From Oscillatoria sp. FACHB-1406 (GTDB lineage Bacteria; Cyanobacteriota; Cyanobacteriia; Cyanobacteriales; Spirulinaceae): DNA of 64,000 nucleotides. The stretch covers positions 124,001-188,000 of the forward strand of contig NZ_JACJSM010000004.1 of NCBI RefSeq assembly GCF_014698145.1. Direction: 5' to 3'. The position numbers and the translations under genes are program-made. Below, piece by piece: positions 28,166-36,563 of the stretch (its first letter is position 1; every line of letters begins with the position of its first letter). The notes under the pieces were generated by a model, which was given only the letters and a program-made list of their open reading frames with translations, was not told the DNA's origin and ran no database searches.

Positions 28166-29845
28166 TTAAACTCCGAGCATCGATCGCAAATAATCTCGCG
28201 CATCCGTCAATCGACGCGACCAAGGCTGCTGCGCTTGGATAAAAGCACGCGCGCAATTTCGCCCCGGCATCCCCGAAATCGAACCGCCGGGATGCGTTCC
28301 CGCACCCGTTAAATATAAACCCTTAATCGGCGTTTTATAATCGGCAATTTCGGGCAACGGTCGCAAAAAGACCATTTGATCCAACGTCATATCCATGTGA
28401 TAAACATTCCCCTTATACGCGCCCAAACGACGGGCAATTTCGGCGGGACTTTCGACGCGGCGAGCGATAATCGAAGGATGTAAATTGGGGGCATATTCGG
28501 CGAGTTTGTCGAGGACGCGATCGGCGACGCGATTTTTAACCTCCTCAGTCCATCCCGTCCCATCCAAACCCGTCCCCTCCGCCCCAGCAATCTGGTAGGG
28601 GGCAAAAAATTCAATCCAAAGCGTATGCTTGCCTTCTGGAGCCATAGAAGGGTCGAGAACGGTGGGACAGACGACGTACATCGAGGGGTTTTCGTCGGGA
28701 ATTTCCCCAAAAAGGGTGAGGGCGTGACTCTTCTCGACGTGGTTCACCGAGTCGGCGATTAAAACCGAGCCGATGAGATACTCGTCTTTGTGGTCGTAGC
28801 GCTCGAAACGGGGCGGTTCGGAGAGGGCGCAATCGATTTTGAGGATGGCTTCGTTGTTATTGGCAATTTTGCGCTCGATGCGTTCGGCGAGTTTAGCATC
28901 GATTTCGTTGACAGTGCCGCGATCGAGCAGTTGCAGGAAAACGCGGCGCGCGTCGATGTTGGAAATAATACCGAGATTGGCGCGATACTCCTTCCCGTCC
29001 TCCGTCCGCACGCCCGCCGCGCGATTATCGTCTAAGAGAATTTCTTTAACGGGTTTGTCGGTGAGAATAATTCCGCCTTTTTCGCGCACGAGATTAACGA
29101 GTGCATCGACAAGCGCGCCCGTACCACCTCGCGGTCGCGTCATTCCAGGGGAGTGGCGCATCGCCATCATCATCGCGCCGACAGCAATTCCTTTTTGGGA
29201 AGGGGGCGCGCCAATTTCGGCAGCGAGACGGGCGAGAGGCGCTCTAACGATTTCTGTATCGAACCACTCTTCGATGAGATCGGTGGGCGAGGTAATCATG
29301 TTGCGCAGGAATTCCAGCGCTTTATTTTTCGAGCCGATTAGGGAGAAAAAGTCTTTAAATTTGTCGCGATCGAAGTTGCTGGCAATATCGAGTAGGGCGG
29401 TGGGTGGGGCGTTGAATAAGGGCGCGATCGCGCGGGAAAATCGCTCCCAATACTCGACAAACTCGGCATATTTTTGCGCGTCGCGATCGCTGTAACGGGC
29501 AATTTCCGCGCAAGTGCGATCGACCGACTGATGGGCTAAAAAATACTCCCCGTTTGGATGGGGACAAAATACGACCGGATCGCAGGTCAGGTAGTCCAAA
29601 CCGTAGCGGGTGAGTTGAAGTTCGCGAACCACCGGCCCGAGGTGGATAAACTCGTGGTCGATCGCGCACAGGTTAAACTTAAAGCCCGGTGCTTCCTCGG
29701 GCAGCACTTCCTCCGTCGTCGCCGCACCGCCAGGAACCGAACGTTTCTCCAGCAGCAAAACACTGTACCCTTCTTGGAGTAAGTAAGCCGCGCAGACCAG
29801 CCCATTGTGACCTGCACCGATAAGAATTACATCGTAAGTTTCCAT
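28166..29845 (-). CDS. crtO: Beta-carotene ketolase, CrtO type
   Basis: A 559-residue FAD-dependent enzyme from ATG 29845; nineteen further upstream codons are open but the FAD motif (YDVILIGAGHNGLVCAAYLL) starts right after this ATG. It has the CrtI/CrtO-family C-terminus YLTGAGTHPGGSISGMPG. CrtO adds a keto group to beta-carotene, giving echinenone, the ligand needed by orange carotenoid proteins. A homologue of the OCP C-terminal domain is 7 kb away. Related phytoene desaturase-like oxidoreductases are the alternative assignment. Confidence 0.8.
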   Translation of the reverse strand: METYDVILIGAGHNGLVCAAYLLQEGYSVLLLEKRSVPGGAATTEEVLPEEAPGFKFNLCAIDHEFIHLGPVVRELQLTRYGLDYLTCDPVVFCPHPNGEYFLAHQSVDRTCAEIARYSDRDAQKYAEFVEYWERFSRAIAPLFNAPPTALLDIASNFDRDKFKDFFSLIGSKNKALEFLRNMITSPTDLIEEWFDTEIVRAPLARLAAEIGAPPSQKGIAVGAMMMAMRHSPGMTRPRGGTGALVDALVNLVREKGGIILTDKPVKEILLDDNRAAGVRTEDGKEYRANLGIISNIDARRVFLQLLDRGTVNEIDAKLAERIERKIANNNEAILKIDCALSEPPRFERYDHKDEYLIGSVLIADSVNHVEKSHALTLFGEIPDENPSMYVVCPTVLDPSMAPEGKHTLWIEFFAPYQIAGAEGTGLDGTGWTEEVKNRVADRVLDKLAEYAPNLHPSIIARRVESPAEIARRLGAYKGNVYHMDMTLDQMVFLRPLPEIADYKTPIKGLYLTGAGTHPGGSISGMPGRNCARAFIQAQQPWSRRLTDARDYLRSMLGV

Positions 29846-29971
29846 TGCTGCTGTCTTCCTTGCTGCGATCGCCCCGTTTAAATTTTCCCACGATCTCGGC
29901 AATTCTGCCGACCCTCGAACGGAGATGTTTATTCTGCCAAAACGACCGCAGAAGGATTATTCTAACAATAG

Positions 29972-29999
29972 TTGACAGATAACTAATTATGTGTATAGA
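29972..29999 (+). promoter_or_regulatory. Sigma-70-like promoter upstream of the STAS gene
   Basis: TTGACA (29972-29977) and TATAGA (29994-29999) are 16 bases apart, a close match to the consensus. Transcription would start near 30006 and give a leader of about 110 bases. It is prediction only. Confidence 0.45.
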
Positions 30000-30116
30000 C
30001 TGCCTGAATCTTTCTGTTTTCCATCTTTTCCAAGTTAAACTCTAGCTGAAAGTTAAACCCTTGGTTATACTAGCAAAGACGGAGAGACCCGCGAGTTAGA
30101 GAAGTATCATTAAAAT

Positions 30117-30449
30117 ATGGATCCTGTGATTAAGTTTATCGAACCTTCTGGCATTCTTGACGGCACAAAAGCTGGCGAATTCCGCGAAGAAATCAGCGAT
30201 AGCGTCAAAAATGGTGCAGATACAATTTGTATCGATTTTAAAGATGTAACCTTTATGGATAGTTCTGGGTTAGGGGCGCTAGTCCTAGCCTTAAAAACCG
30301 TTCGGGCGGCGGGAACTAAACTGTATATTTGTTCGATTAACGATCAAATAAAAATGTTGTTTGAACTCACCAGCATGGATCGAGTTTTTGAAATTTTCCC
30401 CAATCGTGCCGCCTTTGACAGCGCTATCCTGTCCCAACAAAACAATTAA
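30117..30449 (+). CDS. STAS-domain anti-sigma factor antagonist
   Basis: A 110-residue SpoIIAA/RsbV-like protein. The phospho-acceptor site is FMDSSGLGALVLAL (Ser49/Ser50). When unphosphorylated such proteins bind an RsbW-type kinase and free its sigma factor or other target. Next to it are the convergent PP2C phosphatase gene (69 bases away) and two RsbW-like kinases, so all parts of a partner-switching circuit are present. Confidence 0.9.
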   Translation: MDPVIKFIEPSGILDGTKAGEFREEISDSVKNGADTICIDFKDVTFMDSSGLGALVLALKTVRAAGTKLYICSINDQIKMLFELTSMDRVFEIFPNRAAFDSAILSQQNN

Positions 30450-30518
30450 AACTCTTTATCGTTCCCGCTTGGGATTCAGCCAGCGCTTTCGGGGTGCGAT
30501 CGCGCTGCGCGTCAATCT

Positions 30519-31655
30519 TCATTCAAAATCAATCTGTACGATCGAGAGATCGTCATCAAAGGAATCGCGCGGATTAACTTCTTTGACTTCCTCAATGAGA
30601 AAGTCGAGATTCCGTTGCAATTTAGCCTGGTAATTTTTTAAGCGATCGACAAAATTGTCATATCCCCAAATTTCGCCATCCGTTTGATTGATTTCATAAA
30701 TTCCATCGCTAAAAATATACAGACTGGAGGCCGGCGAAATTTCACAGCTTTGCTCGACATATTCCACTCCGGGAAACATCCCCGCCGGAAAGCCCGGGGT
30801 TTTGAGAAGCTCGACTTGAAGACCCCCTCCAGCGGGCGAAATCAACACAGCCGGAGGATGCCCGCCACTTGCGTAAATCAGTTGGCGGGTTTTCTGGTTG
30901 TACACGCCGTACCAAATCGTAAAATATTTGTCGTTGCGCTGGGTCATTTGAAACGCATCGTTGAGATTGCGCAGAACGTCGCTGGGCTGGCGATAGTCCA
31001 CTTGCACTAAGCTCTGAGAGCGCAGCAAATTGATCACCGAAAGCGAAGGTAAAGCCGATCGCAACCCGTGTCCGGAAACATCCAGCAAATAAATTGCCAA
31101 ATGTTCCTCATCCAGCCAAAAATAATCAAAACTATCGCCACCGAGACGACTGCACGGCACAAAACGGACATCAATGCGGACGGGCGGTTCCAGCAACGGT
31201 TCGGGCAGAATCGAACGAACGTACTCTGCCGCTTCCAACAGTTCCGCTTCGAGGCGGTGTTTTTGCTGCTGGAGATCGCGACTGAGTTCGTGCTGCCGCA
31301 ATCCCGATCGCACCCGCGCGTTAAGCTCGAACATTTCCACCGGCTTGCAGACAAAATCATCCGCTCCAGCATCCAACCCCTTAACCCGCGATTCTACCGA
31401 ACCCATTGAAGTCAGGAGAATAAAAATCGTGGTGGATAGCTCGGGCGTTGCCTTCACAGCGCGGCAAACCTCGATTCCGCTCAGGCGAGGCATCACCCAA
31501 TCGCAGATAACCAAGGCAGGGCGCATGGCTTTTGCTTTAGCGAGTCCTTCTTCACCATCGCTCGCAATTTCAACTTCGTACCCTTTTTTCGCGAGCGCTC
31601 GCTTGAGCAAAACTTGGATAGCTGGATCGTCATCAATTACCAGGATTTGAGCCAT
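30519..31655 (-). CDS. Response regulator-PP2C (RsbU/SpoIIE-like) phosphatase
   Basis: A 378-residue protein from ATG 31655. Residues 1-125 form a receiver (ILVIDDD, phosphoacceptor Asp52 in VICDWVMP, Lys in VCKPVEM). A coiled-coil linker (DLQQQKHRLEAELLEA) leads to a PP2C/SpoIIE domain with GGDSFDYFWL, LLDVSGHG, ASGGHPPA and FSDGIYE metal-binding motifs. It should dephosphorylate a STAS protein under control of a histidine kinase. The 5' end of this gene is duplicated as a relic at 32340-32424. Confidence 0.92.
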   Translation of the reverse strand: MAQILVIDDDPAIQVLLKRALAKKGYEVEIASDGEEGLAKAKAMRPALVICDWVMPRLSGIEVCRAVKATPELSTTIFILLTSMGSVESRVKGLDAGADDFVCKPVEMFELNARVRSGLRQHELSRDLQQQKHRLEAELLEAAEYVRSILPEPLLEPPVRIDVRFVPCSRLGGDSFDYFWLDEEHLAIYLLDVSGHGLRSALPSLSVINLLRSQSLVQVDYRQPSDVLRNLNDAFQMTQRNDKYFTIWYGVYNQKTRQLIYASGGHPPAVLISPAGGGLQVELLKTPGFPAGMFPGVEYVEQSCEISPASSLYIFSDGIYEINQTDGEIWGYDNFVDRLKNYQAKLQRNLDFLIEEVKEVNPRDSFDDDLSIVQIDFE

Positions 31656-31876
31656 GACCAATGCGTTGTTTGGATGAGGTAAACGGGGGAAAACTGTAAG
31701 GTCTTTTCAATCTCTATAGGGAGAACGTATACAGTAACTCTAAACAATTACTCGCTCGATAGGGGTAATAATAGTGCGTCCTGGTCAATCTTGGGTTAAA
31801 CTGAATTGGTTTGTAAGCCTCGAGCTAATGCAAACCCCTGCGGGATTTCGCCCTTTCTATTGGTCTTATTGACAGG

Positions 31877-32326
31877 TTGCGTTTAGAGCCATTGAACTTC
31901 CCGAAAAAATCTCTTCTAACTGTTCCGACGAAACTAGATGCGTTAAACCAGGTTTTATCGTGGTTTGACAGCAATCGTCAACCCTTAATTCCTCAGAAAG
32001 ATTGGTTGCAGTGTCAACTCGCTCTGGCTGAGGCGTTTACGAATGCGGTTCGTCACGCTCACAAAGGTTTGAGCGAAGATACGCCGATCGACTTAGAGGT
32101 TTTACTGTACCCCACCAGTATAGAACTGCGAATTTGGGATTGCGGTGCGCCATTTGACTTAGAAAACCGGATCGAAACCCTTGACAGACAACCCAACGAG
32201 CACTGCGGAGGCGGACGCGGATTGATCTTGATGGATCGAATTGCCGATCGCCTCAGTTACCGTCGCGTTGACGAACAACGGAATTGTTTGGTGCTGGTTA
32301 AAACATTTGAAATTGAAAACGCTTGA
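31877..32326 (+). CDS. RsbW-like serine kinase / anti-sigma factor (copy 1)
   Basis: A 149-residue GHKL ATPase domain: N-box ALAEAFTNAVRHAHKG, G1 box WDCGAPFDLE, and G2-like GGGRGLILMDRIAD. Proteins of this type hold a partner and phosphorylate a STAS antagonist. No ATG is available upstream in frame; translation probably starts at TTG 31877, and the duplicated copy keeps a TTG at the same place. It is divergent from the receiver-PP2C gene. Confidence 0.87.
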   Translation: MRLEPLNFPKKSLLTVPTKLDALNQVLSWFDSNRQPLIPQKDWLQCQLALAEAFTNAVRHAHKGLSEDTPIDLEVLLYPTSIELRIWDCGAPFDLENRIETLDRQPNEHCGGGRGLILMDRIADRLSYRRVDEQRNCLVLVKTFEIENA

Positions 32327-32657
32327 CAGACGCATGACGATCTCGACTTCGTACCCTTTTTTCGCGATCGCTCGAGCAAAACTTGGAGAGCGGGGTCGTC
32401 ATCAATTACCAGGATTTGAGCCATGACCGATGCGTTGTTTGGATGAGGTAAACGAGGGCAAACTGTAAAGTCTTTTCAATCTCTGTAGGGAGAACGGAAG
32501 CAACAATTCTAAACAATTCCCTGCTCGATAGGGGTAATAATAGTGCGTCTTCACCGAACTTGGGTTAAACTGAATTGGTTTGCAAGCCTCGAGCTGATGC
32601 AAACCGCTAAGCCAATCCCTGCGGGGTTTTGCCCTTCCCACTGGTCTCATCGACAGG
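32327..32657. other. Spacer inside the duplication
   Basis: These 331 bases are the unit B counterpart of the sequence between the PP2C gene and copy 1. They start with the degraded receiver fragment and continue as a leader that matches 31690-31876 closely. Confidence 0.75.
32340..32424 (-). pseudogene. Relic of the receiver-PP2C gene 5' end
   Basis: Reading minus from ATG 32424 gives MAQILVIDDDPA and about sixteen more receiver-like codons, then a four-base deletion relative to the parent gene and loss of similarity. It matches 31573-31655 and is the edge of the tandem duplication. Confidence 0.8.
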
Positions 32658-33104
32658 TTGCCTTTAGAACCATTGAACTTCCCGAAAAAATCTCTTTTAA
32701 CTGTTCCGACGAAACTAGATGCGTTAAGCCAGGTTTTATCGTGGTTTGACAGCAATCGTCAATTAATGCCTCAGAAAGATTGGTTGCAGTGTCAACTGGC
32801 TCTGGCTGAGGCTTTTACGAATGCCGTTCGACACGCTCACAAAGGTTTAAGTGAAGATACGCCGATTGAGTTAGAGGTTTTACTGTATCCCACCAGTATA
32901 GAACTGCGGATTTGGGATCGCGGTGCGCCTTTCGACTTGGAAGGATATATCAAAACCTTGGACGAACAACCCAATTATCACTCAGGGGGTCAACGCGGGT
33001 TGATCCTGATGAAAAGTATTGCCGATCGCCTCAGTTACCGTCGCGTTGACGAACAGCGGAATTGTTTGTTGCTGGTTAAAACGTTTGAAGTTTCCAGCCC
33101 ATGA
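32658..33104 (+). CDS. RsbW-like serine kinase / anti-sigma factor (copy 2)
   Basis: A 148-residue paralogue of the gene at 31877, made by the tandem duplication. The first 100 residues are nearly identical; differences gather around the ATP lid (EGYIKTLDEQPNYHSGG against ENRIETLDRQPNEHCGG) and LMKSIAD against LMDRIAD. That pattern suggests a change of partner or kinetics, although drift is possible. It starts at TTG 32658, and its stop overlaps the start of the rhodanese gene (ATGA). Confidence 0.87.
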   Translation: MPLEPLNFPKKSLLTVPTKLDALSQVLSWFDSNRQLMPQKDWLQCQLALAEAFTNAVRHAHKGLSEDTPIELEVLLYPTSIELRIWDRGAPFDLEGYIKTLDEQPNYHSGGQRGLILMKSIADRLSYRRVDEQRNCLLLVKTFEVSSP

Positions 33105-33925
33105 CTTTCGACCTTATCTCCGCACCAGCGTTAGCCCAGCAGAGCGATCGCGCGTCGGTTGCAATTGTTGACTGTCGCTTCTCTCTAGCCGATCCTCAAC
33201 TCGGACGGCAGCAGTACGATCGCGGCCACATCCCCGGCGCATATTATCTCGACCTCGATCGCGATTTATCCTCCCCAAAAGGCGCGCGCGGCGGTCGCCA
33301 TCCCCTCCCCACACCCGACGCATTAGCCCCAAAACTCGCGGCAATGGGCATCGAGCCAGAAACCCTCGTTGTTGCCTACGATGACTCCAAAGGAGCATTT
33401 GCAGCGCGCTTGTGGTGGTTATTGCGCTACTGGGGTCGCGATCGCGTTGCCTTACTGGACGGCGGTTGGTCGGCTTGGGTTGCAGGCGGCTATCCCATCA
33501 GTACAGAAGTTCCCGCCCCAAAAGCCGGAAATTTCCAGCCTCAAGTGCGAACCGATTGGACGGTGGATCTGGAGGAAGTCAAAGCGCGCAAAGATTTACC
33601 GGGAGTCGTACTCATCGACGCACGAGAAAGCGATCGCTATCGGGGCGATCGCGAACCCATCGATCCCGTCGCCGGACATATCCCCGGTGCAGTTAACCAT
33701 TTCTGGCAAGACGCTTGCGACGATCGCGGCTTTTTTCTTCCCCCCAACCTCCAACAACAGCGTTGGGCGCACCTCGCCCCAGAGGACGAAATCATCGTCT
33801 ATTGCGGCTCGGGCGTAACCGCCTGCGTCAATCTCTGGTCGATGGCCGCCGCCGGTATCTCTGGTGCAAAGCTATATCCCGGCGGCTGGAGCGAGTGGTG
33901 TTCCGCGGAAACTCCCCCCGCTTAG
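33101..33925 (+). CDS. Thiosulfate/3-mercaptopyruvate sulfurtransferase (two rhodanese domains)
   Basis: A 274-residue protein of two rhodanese domains. The first (residues about 10-130) is inactive in type, with DDSKGAFAARLWWLLRYWG. The second carries the catalytic loop YCGSGVTAC with the active Cys near 236. It transfers sulfane sulfur to cyanide or other acceptors in the cytoplasm. The ATG overlaps the preceding stop by four bases, so it is translated with the RsbW-like copy 2, probably an accidental result of the duplication. Confidence 0.92.
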   Translation: MTFDLISAPALAQQSDRASVAIVDCRFSLADPQLGRQQYDRGHIPGAYYLDLDRDLSSPKGARGGRHPLPTPDALAPKLAAMGIEPETLVVAYDDSKGAFAARLWWLLRYWGRDRVALLDGGWSAWVAGGYPISTEVPAPKAGNFQPQVRTDWTVDLEEVKARKDLPGVVLIDARESDRYRGDREPIDPVAGHIPGAVNHFWQDACDDRGFFLPPNLQQQRWAHLAPEDEIIVYCGSGVTACVNLWSMAAAGISGAKLYPGGWSEWCSAETPPA

Positions 33926-34060
33926 AGCGCGAGTCCAGTTGAAAGACTTGACAGAATTTGTTAATTGTGTATTGTGCTTGGAAGAATTTCCGGTGTAGGA
34001 CGGACATTGCCGTTTTCGGCTTAAATCCAAGAACGTAAGGGCGAATAGCATTGAACGTAG

Positions 34061-34079
34061 GGGCGAATGGCATTCGCCC
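34061..34079. repeat. Palindromic spacer repeat (GGGCGAATG type)
   Basis: Same word as at 1929-1947 and 27271-27289. A half copy (GGGCGAATAGCATT) stands just before it. Confidence 0.85.
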
Positions 34080-34155
34080 TAAAGCTCAATCCCGCTCCCC
34101 TGAATCGTCAAATCCCTCTGCCATAATTGAGAATGAATACATCGCGCCCTCCCTT

Positions 34156-34536
34156 ATGTCAGAAAACACCCTTCGTATCGTCACCCAAGACTCAATTAAC
34201 CCTTCCGAAGGTCGAAAAGATCCGACAAGTTCGGCCAGTGCGGGATATTGGGACGACGACGCAGAACCAGCACCCATTGCACCCCGTCGCGGCAATCTCA
34301 CCTTTCATGAAATCGGGGCAGAAAAGCTCGAAAAAGAATTAGTGCGGGTGCTGCGCGTTCTCGATACTTCCCTCAGTCGCGCTATGCAACAAGCGAACCT
34401 GCAATCGGTGGAATTAAATGAAGTCGAAGTCTCCGTTGCGATTTCCGCTAACGGTTCCTTAAGCATTCTTGGATTGGGTGCAGAAATTGGCGGCAGCAGC
34501 AGTATTACATTGAAACTGAAACCCAAGGGACAATAA
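34156..34536 (+). CDS. Pepco/Trypco-like small protein
   Basis: A 126-residue protein from ATG 34156; the open frame continues upstream through the palindrome at 34061 but that part is not protein-like. After a disordered start, a helix (EKELVRVLRVLDTSLSRAMQQ) leads into a strand-rich end VEVSVAISANGSLSILGLG...SSSITLKLKP. This matches the form of the small domains (Pepco, Trypco) known to accompany trypsin-, caspase- and NTPase-based conflict systems. The next gene is a caspase-like fragment, which supports the reading. The family assignment is from pattern alone. Confidence 0.55.
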   Translation: MSENTLRIVTQDSINPSEGRKDPTSSASAGYWDDDAEPAPIAPRRGNLTFHEIGAEKLEKELVRVLRVLDTSLSRAMQQANLQSVELNEVEVSVAISANGSLSILGLGAEIGGSSSITLKLKPKGQ

Positions 34537-34553
34537 GCATTGATATTTTGTAG

Positions 34554-34652
34554 GGTGGGCAGCGCCCACCAGCCTTAAGTTCAGTGCCATTCCGTTATAG
34601 ATAACGTTCCCCTGAAGTAGAAGTAGGGTGCGTTAGCGAAGCGTAACGCACC
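34554..34652. repeat. Two spacer hairpins between the Pepco-like and caspase-like genes
   Basis: A GGTGGGCAGCGCCCACC palindrome (34554-34570) and a hairpin with GGTGCGTTA/TAACGCACC arms (34627-34652). Confidence 0.85.
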
Positions 34653-34681
34653 ATTATATCCGTTTATTTTCCCGATAAAAC

Positions 34682-35089
34682 ATGGCAAAAAATTGGGCAA
34701 TCTGTGTCGGTATTAACCAATACGCTCATCTTCAACCCTTGCGCTACGCACGGGAAGATGCACGCCAAATGCACGAGTTCCTCAAAACTGAAAGCTTCAA
34801 TCGGATTTTGCTATTGTGCGACGGTAATTCAGAACCTAAAACCTATCCCTCTTGTAACAACCTCTGGCACGCTCTCAACAGTATTAAAGACCAAGATAAA
34901 GCAGCCCACGACGGCGATACGTTTAACATTTGGTTCTTCTTTAGCGGTCATGGAATGCGCTTTAATGGCAAAGATTATCTCATGCCAGGGGAGCAACAGA
35001 GAGTTCTTCTCCCCCCTCGCCCAAAATTGGGAGAGGGGGGTCGGGGGGGTGAGGGCTGGGATGACGCTATAACAAACACTCGTGCTTAA
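34682..35089 (+). pseudogene. Truncated caspase-like (C14) peptidase
   Basis: The 135-codon frame opens like an orthocaspase: WAICVGINQYAHLQPLRYAREDARQM, then the catalytic His motif WFFFSGHGMRFNGKDYLMPG. Directly after it the frame runs into a Pro/Gly-rich repeat (RPKLGEGGRGGEG, DNA around 35010-35060) and stops. The region with the catalytic Cys (usually DACR or similar) and everything beyond is missing. Family members are at least 250 residues. The gene is therefore a 5' fragment, probably cut by insertion of repeat sequence. Confidence 0.82.
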
Positions 35090-35102
35090 GTTGACACCAA
35101 TG

Positions 35103-35148
35103 TCGCCCCTACCCAATTTTGTCATAACTGCCTTGGCGATGGCTATAG
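35103..35148 (-). repeat. Dispersed intergenic repeat, copy 2
   Basis: Reverse complement of the repeat at 1888-1934 with a few mismatches. It is flanked by GCTTAAG words at about 35086 and 35148 and lies right behind the truncated caspase gene. Confidence 0.7.
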
Positions 35149-35196
35149 CTTAAGCTTATTGCAGAAAGAACGAGAATTGCGCTGTAAGCTCGTAAC

Positions 35197-36258
35197 TTAA
35201 GGCAGTCGATATAAAACTCGCTCTATTTCGTTACGCAAAAAGGCTTCTTGTTGCGTATCTTGGTTAGCAACGGCGCTCTCGAGGGCTTGCTGGAAGAATT
35301 GGTAAGCTCGCGTCCAATCCCCCATCCGATGGTACACTTGTCCGGTCAGGCGCAAGGCGATGAGTTCGCGATCGGGCTGTCCGTTTTCCTTTGCCAGCGC
35401 CGCCCAGCGCTTCAATTCCGTCAGCGCTGCCTCGGTTTTACCCCCCGCCAGGTAAGCGCGCGCTAAACCAATGGTGGCATTTAAACTGCCGGTAGGATCG
35501 ATCGCTTCCCGAGCCAGTTGTCGGGCGATACCGTAGGAAATTTGCGCTTCTTTGTAGTTTCCCGCCGCAAAATAAGCATCACCCAAGCCGTTGCGACTGT
35601 TAATTTCGCCCAAAGGATCGCTAGCGCGACGGCGGTATTGAATGGCGCTTTCGTATTGCTTGATGGCTTCTATATAGTTGCCCCGACGAACGGCGAGTAA
35701 ACCCAAATTGCTGCGGCTGAGTCCTTCGCCTTCGTTGCTGTCGATACTTTCCGCGATCGCGAGGGCTTCGCGAAAGGCGGTTTCTGCACCCTGAAAATTG
35801 TCGTACTGAAGGAGAATCGTACCGACGTTATTATACCCGAAAATCTGACCGCGAAAATCATTGCGATCGCGCGCCACGCCCAACCGCATCCGCAAGTACC
35901 GTTCCGCCGCATCAATGCGATCGAGCTTCAGATACGTCATCCCCAAAAAATCGTAAGTCTGCCCCAGCGCTTGTGTCTCGCCCAAACGCTGGTAAATGTC
36001 CGCCGCTTGCAACCAATAGTCAATCGCTTTGCGATATTGCCGCTGTTTTTCTGCCTCGCCCCCAAAGCGCACTAATCGATCCGCTTCTTCCCGCGAACTG
36101 CCTTGCGTGCCATTGTTCGTAGGCGCGTAGAGGGGATCGTCAAACAACTGCGCGCCAACCGAGTGAGAATAACCCGCAATTCCTCCCGTTGCGACAACCA
36201 GCGCTAAAAGAGCAGCCGGATAGTTCTGTGGTAAAAAATATTGCCAGCGTTGCAACAT
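35197..36258 (-). CDS. TPR-repeat protein with N-terminal membrane anchor
   Basis: A 353-residue protein: an N-terminal hydrophobic segment (YPAALLALVVATGGIAGYSHS) of signal or anchor type, then six or more TPR units with about 40-residue spacing of the KLC/Rapsyn-like kind (for example GEGLSRSNLGLLAVRRGNYIEAIKQYE, GLGDAYFAAGNYKEAQISYG). A scaffold role at the membrane or in the periplasm is likely; no partner is known. It is transcribed towards the truncated caspase gene. Confidence 0.82.
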   Translation of the reverse strand: MLQRWQYFLPQNYPAALLALVVATGGIAGYSHSVGAQLFDDPLYAPTNNGTQGSSREEADRLVRFGGEAEKQRQYRKAIDYWLQAADIYQRLGETQALGQTYDFLGMTYLKLDRIDAAERYLRMRLGVARDRNDFRGQIFGYNNVGTILLQYDNFQGAETAFREALAIAESIDSNEGEGLSRSNLGLLAVRRGNYIEAIKQYESAIQYRRRASDPLGEINSRNGLGDAYFAAGNYKEAQISYGIARQLAREAIDPTGSLNATIGLARAYLAGGKTEAALTELKRWAALAKENGQPDRELIALRLTGQVYHRMGDWTRAYQFFQQALESAVANQDTQQEAFLRNEIERVLYRLP

Positions 36259-36368
36259 GGCCGCATCCCCCGTTATGACTCTCTCCGGATTTTATGATAC
36301 GCTGTCGGGTTCGCGATCGGCTACTTTAACTCCTCGCAGAGTAATTCTCCGCTATACCAGCAGAATTA

Positions 36369-36389
36369 GGGCATTGCAGTGCAATGCCC
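36369..36389. repeat. Palindromic spacer repeat
   Basis: GGGCATTGC and GCAATGCCC flank AGT, followed by CCTAC. Same family as the other spacer palindromes. Confidence 0.85.
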
Positions 36390-36563
36390 CTACAGGTGTA
36401 TAAAATTTCGTCTGCTTGGTGGCAGAATTTCGCTCTAACAATCCGTTCGGGGCGTTTGTCGTCGTCTCTCGTCCTTTACCCTTTAAAGTCCGCCTAGAAG
36501 GGGAGGCTTGAGACTGACTCTCTCGGTAAACTAAAAAGCCGTAAACCAAGTTCTCAACTCCGG

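Larger units (their letters stand above)
31570..33104. repeat. Tandem segmental duplication, two units of about 760 bases
   Basis: Unit A runs from about 31570 to 32330 and unit B from about 32345 to 33104. Each contains, in order, the inverted 5' end of the receiver-PP2C gene, a leader and an RsbW-like gene. Identity is high throughout, including the leader phrase TAGGGGTAATAATAGTGCGT. The receiver fragment in unit B is cut off and degraded, so unit B is the derived copy. Confidence 0.85.

Noticed and set aside
34829-35125. Minus-strand frame across the caspase fragment
   Set aside because: A shadow of the caspase frame and the GC-rich repeat; no independent support.
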